Positions 1 through 10,900 of a stretch of 64,000 nt of DNA are shown here, one piece after another. The stretch spans positions 806,001 through 870,000 of the forward strand of contig NW_027096012.1 in the NCBI RefSeq assembly GCF_040115645.1, read 5' to 3'. This DNA comes from Euwallacea fornicatus (lineage: Eukaryota; Arthropoda; Insecta; Coleoptera; Curculionidae). The notes under the pieces were generated by a model, which saw only the letters and a list, made by a program, of their open reading frames with translations, had not been told where the DNA came from and searched no databases. The stretch's first letter is position 1. Each line of letters opens with the position of its first letter. The translations under genes were made by a program, and so were the position numbers.

Positions 1-176
1 ACAAGATGCAATCATGATGTGTTGTGTCATTTTAAAGATCTCATCGAGCTGATTAATTTGACACATTGTTTAACAAATTTGGTCCACATTTGCCGAAGTT
101 ACCGAGCTTCAAAGTTTAAAACGTCACAAAATATGTGTGTTTGAGCACATAAAGTACTATTATTCTTGGAATTTCA
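1..176 (+). repeat. Satellite monomer type b1 (subfamily B)
   Basis: B-box with 'agatctcatcg' and 'cacattg'. It has 'ggtcc', then 'aaacgtcacaaaatatg', and ends 'actattattcttggaatttc'. The 'aaacgtc' and 'attattc' segments mark this type. Close copies occur at 11,758, 14,748, 18,266, 24,950 and 28,987, always just before a b2 monomer. The b1' variant (12,989, 19,497, 30,218, 31,449) has 'gagctcataaag' instead of 'gagcacataaag' and lacks the 'aaacgtc' change. Confidence 0.9.
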
Positions 177-352
177 ACAAGATGCAATCATGATGTGTTG
201 TGTCATTTTAAAGATCTCGTCGAGCTGATTAATTTGACACTTTGTTTAACAAATTTGGTCCACATTTGCCGAAGTTACCGAGCTTCAAAGTTTGAAAAGT
301 CACAAAAGATGTGTGTTTGAGCACATAAAGTACAATTTTTCTTGGAAGTTCA
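177..352 (+). repeat. Satellite monomer type b2 (subfamily B)
   Basis: B-box with 'agatctcgtcg' and 'cactttg'. It has 'ggtcc', then 'gtcacaaaagatg', and ends 'aagtacaatttttc'. It follows b1, b1', b4' or the hybrid monomer at 17,036 in the regular HOR domains and leads into an a1 monomer. Confidence 0.88.
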
Positions 353-416
353 ACAAGATGCAATCATGATGTGTTGTGACATCTTCAAAATCTTGTCGAG
401 CTACTTAATTTGACAC

Positions 417-429
417 TTTGTTTAACAAA
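417..429. other. 13-bp dyad TTTGTT-T-AACAAA
   Basis: Monomer positions 65-77, perfect in monomers with 'cactttg'. In B monomers with 'cacattg' the outermost pair is lost, leaving 11 bp. It lies 30 bp upstream of the TTCAAA dyad. Confidence 0.82.
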
Positions 430-459
430 TTTCGTCCACATTTGCCGAAGTTACCGAGC

Positions 460-472
460 TTCAAAGTTTGAA
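460..472. other. 13-bp dyad TTCAAA-G-TTTGAA, present in nearly every monomer
   Basis: Monomer positions 108-120. Six base pairs of perfect inverted symmetry flank one central base. It is conserved in A, B, s and edge monomers. In c monomers the following 'gaag' extends it to 15 bp (for example 1,690-1,704). A few monomers break it ('cttcaaaatttg' near 7,133, 11,518, 38,068; 'gctttaaag' near 53,359). Confidence 0.85.
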
Positions 473-528
473 AAGTCACAAAATATGTGTGTTTGAGCAC
501 ATAAAGTACAAATTTTCTTGGAAGTTCA

Positions 529-704
529 ACAAGATGCAATCATGATGTGTTGTGACATCTTCAAAATCTTGTCGAGCTACTTAATTTGACACTTTGTTTA
601 ACAAATTTCGTCCACATTTGCCGAAGTTACCGAGCTTCAAAGTTTGAAAAGTCACAAAATATGTGTGTTTGAGCACATAAAGTACAAATTTTCTTGGAAG
701 TTCA
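529..704 (+). repeat. Satellite monomer type a1, second of the pair
   Basis: The same variant states as the preceding monomer (A-box, 'cgtcc', 'aagtacaaattttc'). The tandem a1 pair is a constant part of the complete 7-monomer HOR and looks like a single-monomer duplication inside it. Confidence 0.88.
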
Positions 705-880
705 ACAAGATGCAATCATGATGTGTTGTGACATCTTCAAAATCTTGTCGAGCTACTTAATTTGACACTTTGTTTAACAAATTTCGTCCACATTTGCCGA
801 AGTTACCGAGCTTCAAAGTTTGAAAAGTCACAAAATATGTGTGTTTGAGCACATATACTACTATTTTTCTTGGAAGTTCA
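705..880 (+). repeat. Satellite monomer type a2 (subfamily A)
   Basis: Like a1 in the A-box and 'cgtcc', but the tail reads 'cacatatactactattttt'. The extra 'at' after 'cacat' lengthens the ATATGTG/CACATAT dyad (835-856) to a 7-bp stem. The next monomer is almost always the 175-bp a3. Confidence 0.9.
835..856. other. Inverted repeat ATATGTG-8-CACATAT
   Basis: A 7-bp stem with an 8-base loop 'tgtttgag' in monomers whose tail is 'cacatat...' and which carry 'aaaatatg'. With 'cacataaag' tails the stem is 6 bp at most, and with 'gagctc' tails it is disrupted. Confidence 0.75.
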
Positions 881-1055
881 ACAAGATGCATCATGATGTA
901 TTGTGACATCTTCAAAATCTTGTCGAGCTACTTAATTTGACACTTTGTTTAACAAATTTGGTCCACATTTGCCGAAGTTACCGAGCTTCAAAGTTTGAAA
1001 AGTCACAAAATATGTGTGTTTGAGCACATAAAGTACTATTTTTCTTGGAAGTTCA
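881..1055 (+). repeat. Satellite monomer type a3, 175-bp form
   Basis: The monomer start reads 'acaagatgcatcatg' instead of 'acaagatgcaatcatg', a single-base deletion that gives 175 bp. It also has 'gatgtattgtgacatc', 'ggtcc' and the tail 'aaagtactattttt'. It is the only short monomer in the 7-mer HOR, which is why that unit is 7 x 176 - 1 = 1,231 bp. Confidence 0.9.
889..898. other. 10-bp palindrome CATCATGATG of the 175-bp monomers
   Basis: The one-base deletion in short monomers turns 'gcaatcatgatg' into 'gcatcatgatg'. This extends the palindrome from 8 bp (ATCATGAT) to 10 bp and creates ATGCAT (886-891). Confidence 0.85.
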
Positions 1056-1231
1056 ACAAGATGCAATCATGATGTGTTGTGTCATTTTAAAGATGTCGTC
1101 GAGCTGATTAATTTGACACATTGTTTAACAAATTTGGTCCACATTTGCCGAAGTTACCGAGCTTCAAAGTTTGAAAAGTCACAAAATATGTGTGTTTGAG
1201 CTCATAAAGTACTATTTTTCTTGGAAGTTCA
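1056..1231 (+). repeat. Satellite monomer type b3 (subfamily B)
   Basis: B-box variant 'aaagatgtcgtcg' (loses the agatct hexamer), 'cacattg', 'ggtcc', and 'gagctcataaag' in place of 'gagcacataaag'. It closes the 7-monomer HOR. Confidence 0.88.
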
Positions 1232-1407
1232 ACAAGATGCAATCATGATGTATTGTGTCATTTTAAAGATCTCGCCGAGCTGATTAATTTGACACATTGT
1301 TTAACAAATTTGGTCCACATTTGCCGAAGTTACCGAGCTTCAAAGTTTGAAAAGTCACAAAAGATGTGTGTTTGAGCACATAAAGTACAATTTTTCTTGG
1401 AAGTTCA
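1232..1407 (+). repeat. Satellite monomer type b4 (subfamily B)
   Basis: Marked by 'gatgtattgtgtc' and 'agatctcgccg', with 'cacattg', 'aaaagatg' and the tail 'acaatttttc'. Counterparts start at 14,220, 20,728, 32,680, 40,067 and 43,585. A recombinant form, b4' (near 16,507, 23,015, 26,005 and 34,967), keeps this left half but has the b1 right half ('aaacgtc', 'attattc'). Confidence 0.87.
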
Positions 1408-1583
1408 ACAAGATGCAATCATGATGTGTTGTGACATCTTCAAAATCTTGTCGAGCTACTTAATTTGACACTTTGTTTAACAAATTTGGTCCACATTTGC
1501 CGAAGTTACCGAGCTTCAAAGTTTGAAAAGTCACAAAATATGTGTGTTTGAGCACATAAAGTACTATTTTTCTTGGAAGTTCA
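1408..1583 (+). repeat. Satellite monomer type a4 (subfamily A)
   Basis: A-box with 'ggtcc', 'aaaatatg' and the tail 'aaagtactatttttc'. It follows b4 in all the regular domains. At the window start it leads into the mosaic domain at 1,584; elsewhere (14,572) it leads into b5. Confidence 0.86.
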
Positions 1584-1759
1584 ACAAGATGCAATCATGA
1601 TGTGTTGTGTCATTTTAAAGATCTCGTCGAGCTGATTAATTTGACACTTTGTTTAACAAATTTGGTCCACATTTGCCGAAGTTACCGAGCTTCAAAGTTT
1701 GAAGAGCCTCAAAAGATGTGTGTTTGAGCACATATAGTACTATTTTTCTTGGAAGGTCA
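1584..1759 (+). repeat. Satellite monomer type c, 'gagcctc' variant
   Basis: B-box with 'agatctcgtcg', and 'gaagagcctcaaaagatg' in place of 'gaaaagtcacaaaatatg'. Three substitutions cluster within six bases of this segment. The tail is 'catatagtactattttt', followed by 'ggaaggtc'. The 'gaag' extends the TTCAAA-G-TTTGAA dyad to 15 bp (1,690-1,704). c-type monomers are frequent in the mosaic domains and absent from the regular HOR. Confidence 0.87.
1734..1743. other. 10-bp palindrome ATAGTACTAT
   Basis: Formed in monomers with the tail 'catatagtactat'. Monomers with 'aaagtactat' keep only the central AGTACT, and those with 'atactactat' or 'ataatactat' lose it. It lies about 20 bp before the monomer end. 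Confidence 0.78.
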
Positions 1760-1934
1760 ACAAGATGCATCATGATGTGTTGTGACATCTTCAAAATCTT
1801 GTCGAGCTACTTAATTTGACACTTTGTTTAACAAATTTGGCCCACATTTGCCGAAGTTACCGAGCTTCAAAGTTTGAAAAGTCACAAAATATGTGTGTTT
1901 GAGCACATATAATACTATTTTTCTTGGAAGTTCA
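1760..1934 (+). repeat. Satellite monomer type s (175-bp, 'ggccc')
   Basis: The short start 'gatgcatcatg', an A-box, 'ggccc' instead of 'ggtcc' or 'cgtcc', and the tail 'catataatac'. It is the commonest monomer of the mosaic domains at 1,584-11,757, 26,885-28,986 and parts of 49,389-63,435. Confidence 0.87.
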
Positions 1935-4900
1935 ACAAGATGCATCATGATGTGTTGTGACATCTTCAAAATCTTGTCGAGCTACTTAATTTGACACTTT
2001 GTTTAACAAATTTGGTCCACATTTGCCGAAGTTACCGAGCTTCAAAGTTTGAAAAGTCACAAAATATGTGTGTTTGAGCACATATAGTACTATTTTTCTT
2101 GGAAGTTCAACAAGATGCATCATGATGTGTTGTGACATCTTCAAAATCTTGTCGAGCTACTTAATTTGACACTTTGTTTAACAAATTTGGCCCACATTTG
2201 CCGAAGTTACCGAGCTTCAAAGTTTGAAAAGTCACAAAATATGTGTGTTTGAGCACATATAATACTATTTTTCTTGGAAGTTCAACAAGATGCATCATGA
2301 TGTGTTGTGACATCTTCAAAATCTTGTCGAGCTACTTAATTTGACACTTTGTTTAACAAATTTGGTCCACATTTGCCGAAGTTACCGAGCTTCAAAGTTT
2401 GAAAAATCACAAAATATGTGTGTTGGAGCACATAAAGTACAATTTTTCTTGGAAGTTCAACAAGATGCAATCATGATGTGTTGTGACATCTTCAAAATCT
2501 TGTCGAGCTACTTAATTTGACACTTTGTTTAACAAATTTGGCCCACATTTGCCGAAGTTACCGAGCTTCAAAGTTTGAAAAGTCACAAAATATGTGTGTT
2601 TGAGCACATATAATACTATTTTTCTTGGAAGTTCAACAAGATGCAATCATGATGTGTTGTGTCATTTTAAAGATCTCGTCGAGCTGATTAATTTGACACT
2701 TTGTTTAACAAATTTGGTCCACATTTGCCGAAGTTACCGAGCTTCAAAGTTTGAAGAGCCTCAAAAGATGTGTGTTTGAGCACATATAGTACTATTTTTC
2801 TTGGAAGTTCAACAAGATGCATCATGAGGTGTTGTGACATCTTCAAAATCTTGTCGAGCTACTTAATTTGACACTTTGTTTAACAAATTTGGTCCACATT
2901 TGCCGAAGTTACCGAGCTTCAAAGTTTGAAGAGCCTCAAAAGATGTGTGTTTGAGCACATATAGTACTATTTTTCTTGGAAGTTCAACAAGATGCAATCA
3001 TGATGTGTTGTGTCATTTTAAAGATCTCATCGAGCTGATTAATTTGACACATTGTTTAACAAATTTGGTCCACATTTGCCGAAGTTACCGAGCTTCAAAG
3101 TTTGAAAAGTCACAAAATATGTGTGTTTGAGCACATATAGTACTATTTTTCTTGGAAGTTCAACAAGATGCATCATGATGTGTTGTGACATCTTCAAAAT
3201 CTTGTCGAGCTACTTAATTTGACACTTTGTTTAACAAATTTGGCCCACATTTGCCGAAGTTACCGAGCTTCAAAGTTTGAAGAGCCTCAAAAGATGTGTG
3301 TTTGAGCACATATAGTACTATTTTTCTTGGAAGTTCAACAAGATGCATCATGATGTGTTGTGACATCTTCAAAATCTTGTCGAGCTACTTAATTTGACAC
3401 TTTCTTTAACAAATTTGGCCCACATTTGCCGAAGTTACCGAGCTTCAAAGTTTGAAAAGTCACAAAATATGTGTGTTTGAGCACATATAATACTATTTTT
3501 CTTGGAAGTTCAACAAGATGCATCATGATGTGTTGTGACATCTTCAAAATCTTGTCGAGCTACTTAATTTGACACTTTGTTTAACAAATTTGGCCCACAT
3601 TTGCCGAAGTTACCGAGCTTCAAAGTTTGAAAAGTCACAAAAGATGTGTGTTTGAGCACATAAAGTACAATTTTTCTTGGAAATTCAACAAGATGCAATC
3701 ATGATGTGTTGTGACATCTTCAAAATCTTGTCGAGCTACTTAATTTGACACTTTGTTTAACAAATTTGGCCCACATTTGCCGAAGTTACCGAGCTTCAAA
3801 GTTTGAAAAATCACAAAATATGTGTGTTTGAGCACATATAGTACTATTTTTCTTGGAAGTTCAACAAGATGCATCATGATGTGTTGTGACATCTTCAAAA
3901 TCTTGTCGAGCTACTTAATTTGACACTTTGTTTAACAAATTTGGTCCACATTTGCCGAAGTTACCGAGCTTCAAAGTTTGAAAAGTCACAAAAGATGTGT
4001 GTTTGAGCACATATAGTACTATTTTTCTTGGAAGTTCAACAAGATGCATCATGATGTGTTGTGACATCTTCAAAATCTTGTCGAGCTACTTAATTTGACA
4101 CTTTCTTTAACAAATTTGGCCCACATTTGCCGAAGTTACCGAGCTTCAAAGTTTGAAAAGTCACAAAAGATGTGTGTTTGAGCACATAAAGTACAATTTT
4201 TCTTGGAAATTCAACAAGATGCAATCATGATGTGTTGTGACATCTTCAAAATCTTGTCGAGCTACTTAATTTGACACTTTGTTTAACAAATTTGGCCCAC
4301 ATTTGCCGAAGTTACCGAGCTTCAAAGTTTGAAAAATCACAAAATATGTGTGTTTGAGCACATATAGTACTATTTTTCTTGGAAGTTCAACAAGATGCAT
4401 CATGAGGTGTTGTGACATCTTCAAAATCTTGTCGAGCTACTTAATTTGACACTTTGTTTAACAAATTTGGTCCACATTTGCCGAAGTTACCGAGCTTCAA
4501 AGTTTGAAGAGCCTCAAAAGATGTGTGTTTGAGCACATATAGTACTATTTTTCTTGGAAGTTCAACAAGATGCATCATGATGTGTTGTGACATCTTCAAA
4601 ATCTTGTCGAGCTACTTAATTTGACACTTTGTTTAACAAATTTGGTCCACATTTGCCGAAGTTACCGAGCTTCAAAGTTTGAAAAGTCACAAAATATGTG
4701 TGTTTGAGCACATAAAGTACTATTTTTCTTGGAAGTTCAACAAGATGCAATCATGATGTGTTATGTCATTTTAAAGATCTCGTCGAGCTGATTAATTTGA
4801 CACTTTGTTTAACAAATTTGGTCCACATTTGCCGAAGTTACCGAGCTTCAAAGTTTGAAGAGCCTCAAAAGATGTGTGTTTGAGCACATATAGTACTATT

Positions 4901-7900
4901 TTTCTTGGAAGTTCAACAAGATGCATCATGATGTGTTGTGACATCTTCAAAATCTTGTCGAGCTACTTAATTTGACACTTTCTTTAACAAATTTGGCCCA
5001 CATTTGCCGAAGTTACCGAGCTTCAAAGTTTGAAAAGTCACAAAATATGTGTGTTTGAGCACATATAATACTATTTTTCTTGGAAGTTCAACAAGATGCA
5101 TCATGATGTGTTGTGACATCTTCAAAATCTTGTCGAGCTACTTAATTTGACACTTTGTTTAACAAATTTGGCCCACATTTGCCGAAGTTACCGAGCTTCA
5201 AAGTTTGAAAAATCACAAAATATGTGTGTTTGAGCACATATAGTACTATTTTTCTTGGAAGTTCAACAAGATGCATCATGATGTGTTGTGACATCTTCAA
5301 AATCTTGTCGAGCTACTTAATTTGACACTTTGTTTAACAAATTTGGCCCACATTTGCCGAAGTTACCGAGCTTCAAAGTTTGAAAAGTCACAAAAGATGT
5401 GTGTTTGAGCACATAAAGTACAATTTTTCTTGGAAATTCAACAAGATGCAATCATGATGTGTTGTGACATCTTCAAAATCTTGTCGAGCTACTTAATTTG
5501 ACACTTTGTTTAACAAATTTGGCCCACATTTGCCGAAGTTACCGAGCTTCAAAGTTTGAAAAATCACAAAATATGTGTGTTTGAGCACATATAGTACTAT
5601 TTTTCTTGGAAGTTCAACAAGATGCATCATGATGTGTTGTGACATCTTCAAAATCTTGTCGAGCTACTTAATTTGACACTTTGTTTAACAAATTTGGTCC
5701 ACATTTGCCGAAGTTACCGAGCTTCAAAGTTTGAAGAGCCTCAAAAGATGTGTGTTTGAGCACATATAGTACTATTTTTCTTGGAAGTTCAACAAGATGC
5801 ATCATGATGTGTTGTGACATCTTCAAAATCTTGTCGAGCTACTTAATTTGACACTTTGTTTAACAAGTTTGGCCCACATTTGCCGAAGTTACCGAGCTTC
5901 AAAGTTTGAAAAGTCACAAAATATGTGTGTTTGAGCACATAAAGTACTATTTTTCTTGCAAGTTCAACAAGATGCAATCATGATGTGTTATGTCATTTTA
6001 AAGATGTCGTCGAGCTGATTAATTTCACACATTGTTTAACAAATTTGGTCCATATTTGCCGAAGTTACCGAGCTTCAAAGTTTGAAAAGTCACAAAATAT
6101 GTGTGTTTGAGCTCATAAAGTACTATTTTTCTTGGAAGTTCAACAAGATGCAATCATGATGTGTTGTGTCATTTTAAATATCTCGTCGAGCTGATTAATT
6201 TGACACTTTGTTTAACAAATTTGGTCCACATTTGCCGAAGTTACCGAGCTTCAAAGTTTGAAAAATCACAAAATATGTGTGTTTGAGCACATATAGTACT
6301 ATTTTTCTTGGAAGTTCAACAAGATGCATCATGATGTGTTGTGACATCTTCAAAATCTTGTCGAGCTACTTAATTTGACACTTTGTTTAACAAATTTGGC
6401 CCACATTTGCCGAAGTTACCGAGCTTCAAAGTTTGAAAAGTCACAAAATATGTGTGTTTGAGCACATAAAGTACTATTTTTCTTGGAAATTCAACAAGAT
6501 GCAATCATGATGTGTTGTGTCATTTTAAAGATCTCATCGAGCTGATTAATTTGACACATTGTTTAACAAATTTGGTCCGCATTTGCCGAAGTTACCGAGC
6601 TTCAAAGTTTGAAAAGTCACAAAAGATGTGTGTTTGAGCACATAAAGGACAATTTTTCTTGGAAATTCAACAAGATGCAATCATGATGTGTTGTGACATC
6701 TTCAAAATCTTGTCGAGCTACTTAATTTGACACTTTGTTTAACAAATTTGGCCCACATTTGCCGAAGTTACCGAGCTTCAAAGTTTGAAAAGTCACAAAA
6801 GATGTGTGTTTGAGCACATAAAGTACAATTTTTCTTGGAAGTTCAACAAGATGCAATCATGATGTGTTGTGTCATTTTAAAGATGTCGTCGAGCTGAGTA
6901 ATTTGACACATTGTTTAACAAATTTGGTACACATTTGACGAAGTTACCGAGCTTCAAAGTTTGAAAAGTCACAAAATATGTGTGTTTGAGCTCATAAAGT
7001 ACTATTTTTCTTGGAAGTTCAACAAGATGCATCATGATGTGTTGTGACATCTTCAAAATCTTGTCGAGCTACTTAATTTGAAACTTTGTTTAACAAATTT
7101 GGTCCACATTTGCCGAAGTTACCGAGCTTCAAAATTTGAAAAGTCACAAAATATGTGTGTTTGAGCACATAAAGTACTATTTTTCTTGGAAATTCAACAA
7201 GATGCAATCGTGATGTGTTGTGACATCTTCAAAATCTTGTCGAGCTACTTAATTTGACACTTTGTTTAACAAATTTGGTCCACATTTGCCGAAGTTACCG
7301 AGCTTCAAAGTTTGAAAAGTCACAAAATATGTGTGTTTGAGCTCATAAAGTACTATTTTTCTTGGAAGTTCAACAAGATGCAATCATGATGTGTTGTGTC
7401 ATTTTAAAGATCTCGTCGAGCTGATTAATTTGACACTTTGTTTAACAAATTTGGTCCACATTTGCCGAAGTTACCGAGCTTCAAAGTTTGAAAAATCACA
7501 AAATATGTGTGTTTGAGCACATATAGTACTATTTTTCTTGGAAGTTCAACAAGATGCATCATGATGTGTTGTGACATCTTCAAAATCTTGTCGAGCTACT
7601 TAATTTGACACTTTGTTTAACAAATTTGGCCCACATTTGCCGAAGTTACCGAGCTTCAAAGTTTGAAAAGTCACAAAATATGTGTGTTTGAGCACATATA
7701 ATACTATTTTTCTTGGAAGTTCAACAAGATGCATCATGATGTGTTGTGACATCTTCAAAATCTTGTCAAGCTACTTAATTTGACACTTTGTTTAACAAAT
7801 TTGGTCCACATTTGCCGAAGTTACCGAGCTTCAAAGTTTGAAAAGTCACAAAATATGTGTGTTTGAGCACATAAAGTACTATTTTTCTTGGAAATTCAAC

Positions 7901-10900
7901 AAGATGCAATCATGATGTGTTGTGTCATTTTAAAGATCTCATCGAGCTGATTAATTTGACACATTGTTTAACAAATTTGGTCCGCATTTGCCGAAGTTAC
8001 CGAGCTTCAAAGTTTGAAAAGTCACAAAAGATGTGTGTTTGAGCACATAAAGTACAATTTTTCTTGGAAATTCAACAAGATGCAATCATGATGTGTTGTG
8101 ACATCTTCAAAATCTTGTCGAGCTACTTAATTTGACACTTTGTTTAACAAATTTGGCCCACATTTGCCGAAGTTACCGAGCTTCAAAGTTTGAAAAGTCA
8201 CAAAAGATGTGTGTTTGAGCACATAAAGTACAATTTTTCTTGGAAGTTCAACAAGATGCAATCATGATGTGTTGTGACATCTTCAAAATCTTGCCGAGCT
8301 ACTTAATTTGACACTTTGTTTAACAAATTTGGTCCACATTTGCCGAAGTTACCGAGCTTCAAAGTTTGAAAAATCACAAAATATGTGTGTTTGAGCACAT
8401 AAAGTACAATTTTTCTTGGAAGTTCAACAAGATGCAATCATGATGTGTTGTGACATCTTCAAAATCTTGCCGAGCTACTTAATTTGACACTTTGTTTAAC
8501 AAATTTGGTCCACATTTGCCGAAGTTACCGAGCTTCAAAGTTTGAAAAGTCACAAAATATGTGTGTTTGAGCACATATAATACTATTTTTCTTGGAAGTT
8601 CAACAAGATGCAATCATGATGTGTTGTGTCATTTTAAAGATCTCGTCGAGCTGATTAATTTGACACTTTGTTTAACAAATTTGGTCCACATTTGCCGAAG
8701 TTACCGAGCTTCAAAGTTTGAAGAGCCTCAAAAGATGTGTGTTTGAGCACATATAGTACTATTTTTCTTGGAAGTTCAACAAGATGCATCATGAGGTGTT
8801 GTGACATCTTCAAAATCTTGTCGAGCTACTTAATTTGACACTTTGTTTAACAAATTTGGTCCACATTTGCCGAAGTTACCGAGCTTCAAAGTTTGAAGAG
8901 CCTCAAAAGATGTGTGTTTGAGCACATATAGTACTATTTTTCTTGGAAGTTCAACAAGATGCATCATGATGTGTTGTGACATCTTCAAAATCTTGTCGAG
9001 CTACTTAATTTGACACTTTGTTTAACAAATTTGGCCCACATTTGCCGAAGTTACCGAGCTTCAAAGTTTGAAAAGTCACAAAATATGTGTGTTTGAGCAC
9101 ATAAAGTACTATTTTTCTTGCAAGTTCAACAAGATGCAATCATGATGTGTTGTGACATCTTCAAAATCTTGTCGAGCTACTTAATTTGACACTTTGTTTA
9201 ACAAATTTGGCCCACATTTGCCGAAGTTACCGAGCTTCAAAGTTTGAAAAGTCACAAAATATGTGTGTTTGAGCACATATAATACTATTTTTCTTGGAAG
9301 TTCAACAAGATGCATCATGATGTGTTGTGACATCTTCAAAATCTTGTCGAGCTACTTAATTTGACACTTTGTTTAACAAATTTGGTCCACATTTGCCGAA
9401 GTTACCGAGCTTCAAAGTTTGAAAAGTCACAAAATATGTGTGTTTGAGCACATAAAGTACTATTTTTCTTGGAAGTTCAACAAGATGCAATCATGATGTG
9501 TTATGTCATTTTAAAGATCTCGTCGAGCTGATTAATTTGACACTTTGTTTAACAAATTTGGTCCACATTTGCCGAAGTTACCGAGCTTCAAAGTTTGAAG
9601 AGCCTCAAAAGATGTGTGTTTGAGCACATATAGTACTATTTTTCTTGGAAGTTCAACAAGATGCATCATGATGTGTTGTGACATCTTCAAAATCTTGTCG
9701 AGCTACTTAATTTGACACTTTGTTTAACAAATTTGGCCCACATTTGCCGAAGTTACCGAGCTTCAAAGTTTGAAAAGTCACAAAATATGTGTGTTTGAGC
9801 ACATATAATACTATTTTTCTTGGAAGTTCAACAAGATGCATCATGATGTGTTGTGACATCTTCAAAATCTTGTCGAGCTACTTAATTTGACACTTTGTTT
9901 AACAAATTTGGTCCACATTTGCCGAAGTTACCGAGCTTCAAAGTTTGAAGAGCCTCAAAAGATGTGTGTTTGAGCACATATAGTACTATTTTTCTTGGAA
10001 GGTCAACAAGATGCATCATGATGTGTTGTGACATCTTCAAAATCTTGTCGAGCTACTTAATTTGACACTTTGTTTAACAAATTTGGCCCACATTTGCCGA
10101 AGTTACCGAGCTTCAAAGTTTGAAAAGTCACAAAATATGTGTGTTTGAGCACATATAATACTATTTTTCTTGGAAGTTCAACAAGATGCATCATGATGTG
10201 TTGTGACATCTTCAAAATCTTGTCGAGCTACTTAATTTGACACTTTGTTTAACAAATTTGGTCCACATTTGCCGAAGTTACCGAGCTTCAAAGTTTGAAA
10301 AGTCACAAAATATGTGTGTTTGAGCACATATAGTACTATTTTTCTTGGAAGTTCAACAAGATGCATCATGATGTGTTGTGACATCTTCAAAATCTTGTCG
10401 AGCTACTTAATTTGACACTTTGTTTAACAAATTTGGCCCACATTTGCCGAAGTTACCGAGCTTCAAAGTTTGAAAAGTCACAAAATATGTGTGTTTGAGC
10501 ACATATAATACTATTTTTCTTGGAAGTTCAACAAGATGCATCATGATGTGTTGTGACATCTTCAAAATCTTGTCGAGCTACTTAATTTGACACTTTGTTT
10601 AACAAATTTGGTCCACATTTGCCGAAGTTACCGAGCTTCAAAGTTTGAAAAGTCACAAAAGATGTGTGTTTGAGCACATAAAGTACAATTTTTCTTGGAA
10701 ATTCAACAAGATGCATCATGATGTATTGTGACATCTTCAAAATCTTGTCGAGCTACTTAATTTGACACTTTGTTTAACAAATTTGGTCCATATTTGCCGA
10801 AGTTACCGAGCTTCAAAGTTTGAAAAGTCACAAAATATGTGTGTTTGAGCACATAAAGTACTATTTTTCTTGGAAGTTCAACAAGATGCAATCATGATGT

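Larger units (their letters stand above)
353..528 (+). repeat. Satellite monomer type a1 (subfamily A)
   Basis: A-box with 'gacatcttcaaaatcttg' and 'gctacttaat'. It has 'cgtcc' where most monomers have 'ggtcc' or 'ggccc', which adds one CpG. It ends 'aagtacaaattttc'. It usually occurs as a pair, here followed by a near-identical copy at 529-704. A point variant with 'gacatcgtc' (a1') marks positions 15,131, 15,835, 21,639, 25,333, 33,591 and 40,978 (approximate for the last). Confidence 0.9.
1..1583 (+). repeat. Regular HOR domain 1 (nine monomers)
   Basis: The order is b1-b2-a1-a1-a2-a3-b3-b4-a4. The first seven monomers (1-1,231) are one full 7-mer HOR unit of 1,231 bp. The same nine-monomer order recurs at 12,989-14,571 and 31,449-33,031, where the first monomer has the b1' form ('gagctc' and no 'aaacgtc'). 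The left end is cut by the window, so the array continues to the left. The first monomer has a private change near 114-116 ('gtttaaaacg' where other b1 copies read 'gtttgaaacg'). Confidence 0.9.

Noticed and set aside
353..528. CENP-B box
   Set aside because: I compared both strands of the common monomer types with the nTTCGnnnnAnnCGGGn core. 'tttcgtccacat' in a1 has TTCG but not the following A or CGGG, and no CGGG or CCCG was seen in the monomers examined.
2607..2625. TATA-like 'catataatac' as a promoter
   Set aside because: It is a monomer-type variant found in dozens of copies, with no downstream gene. Transcription of the satellite cannot be judged from sequence.
2594..2779. 61-codon open frame across one monomer (an identical protein at 8,561-8,746; a similar one at 2,945-3,130)
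   Set aside because: The frame lies wholly inside satellite sequence and exists only where a monomer with a 'catata' tail precedes a B monomer. The repeat length is not a multiple of three, so the frame does not continue. The identical copy at 8,561 is explained by a 5,967-bp repeat offset. There is no sign of a gene.
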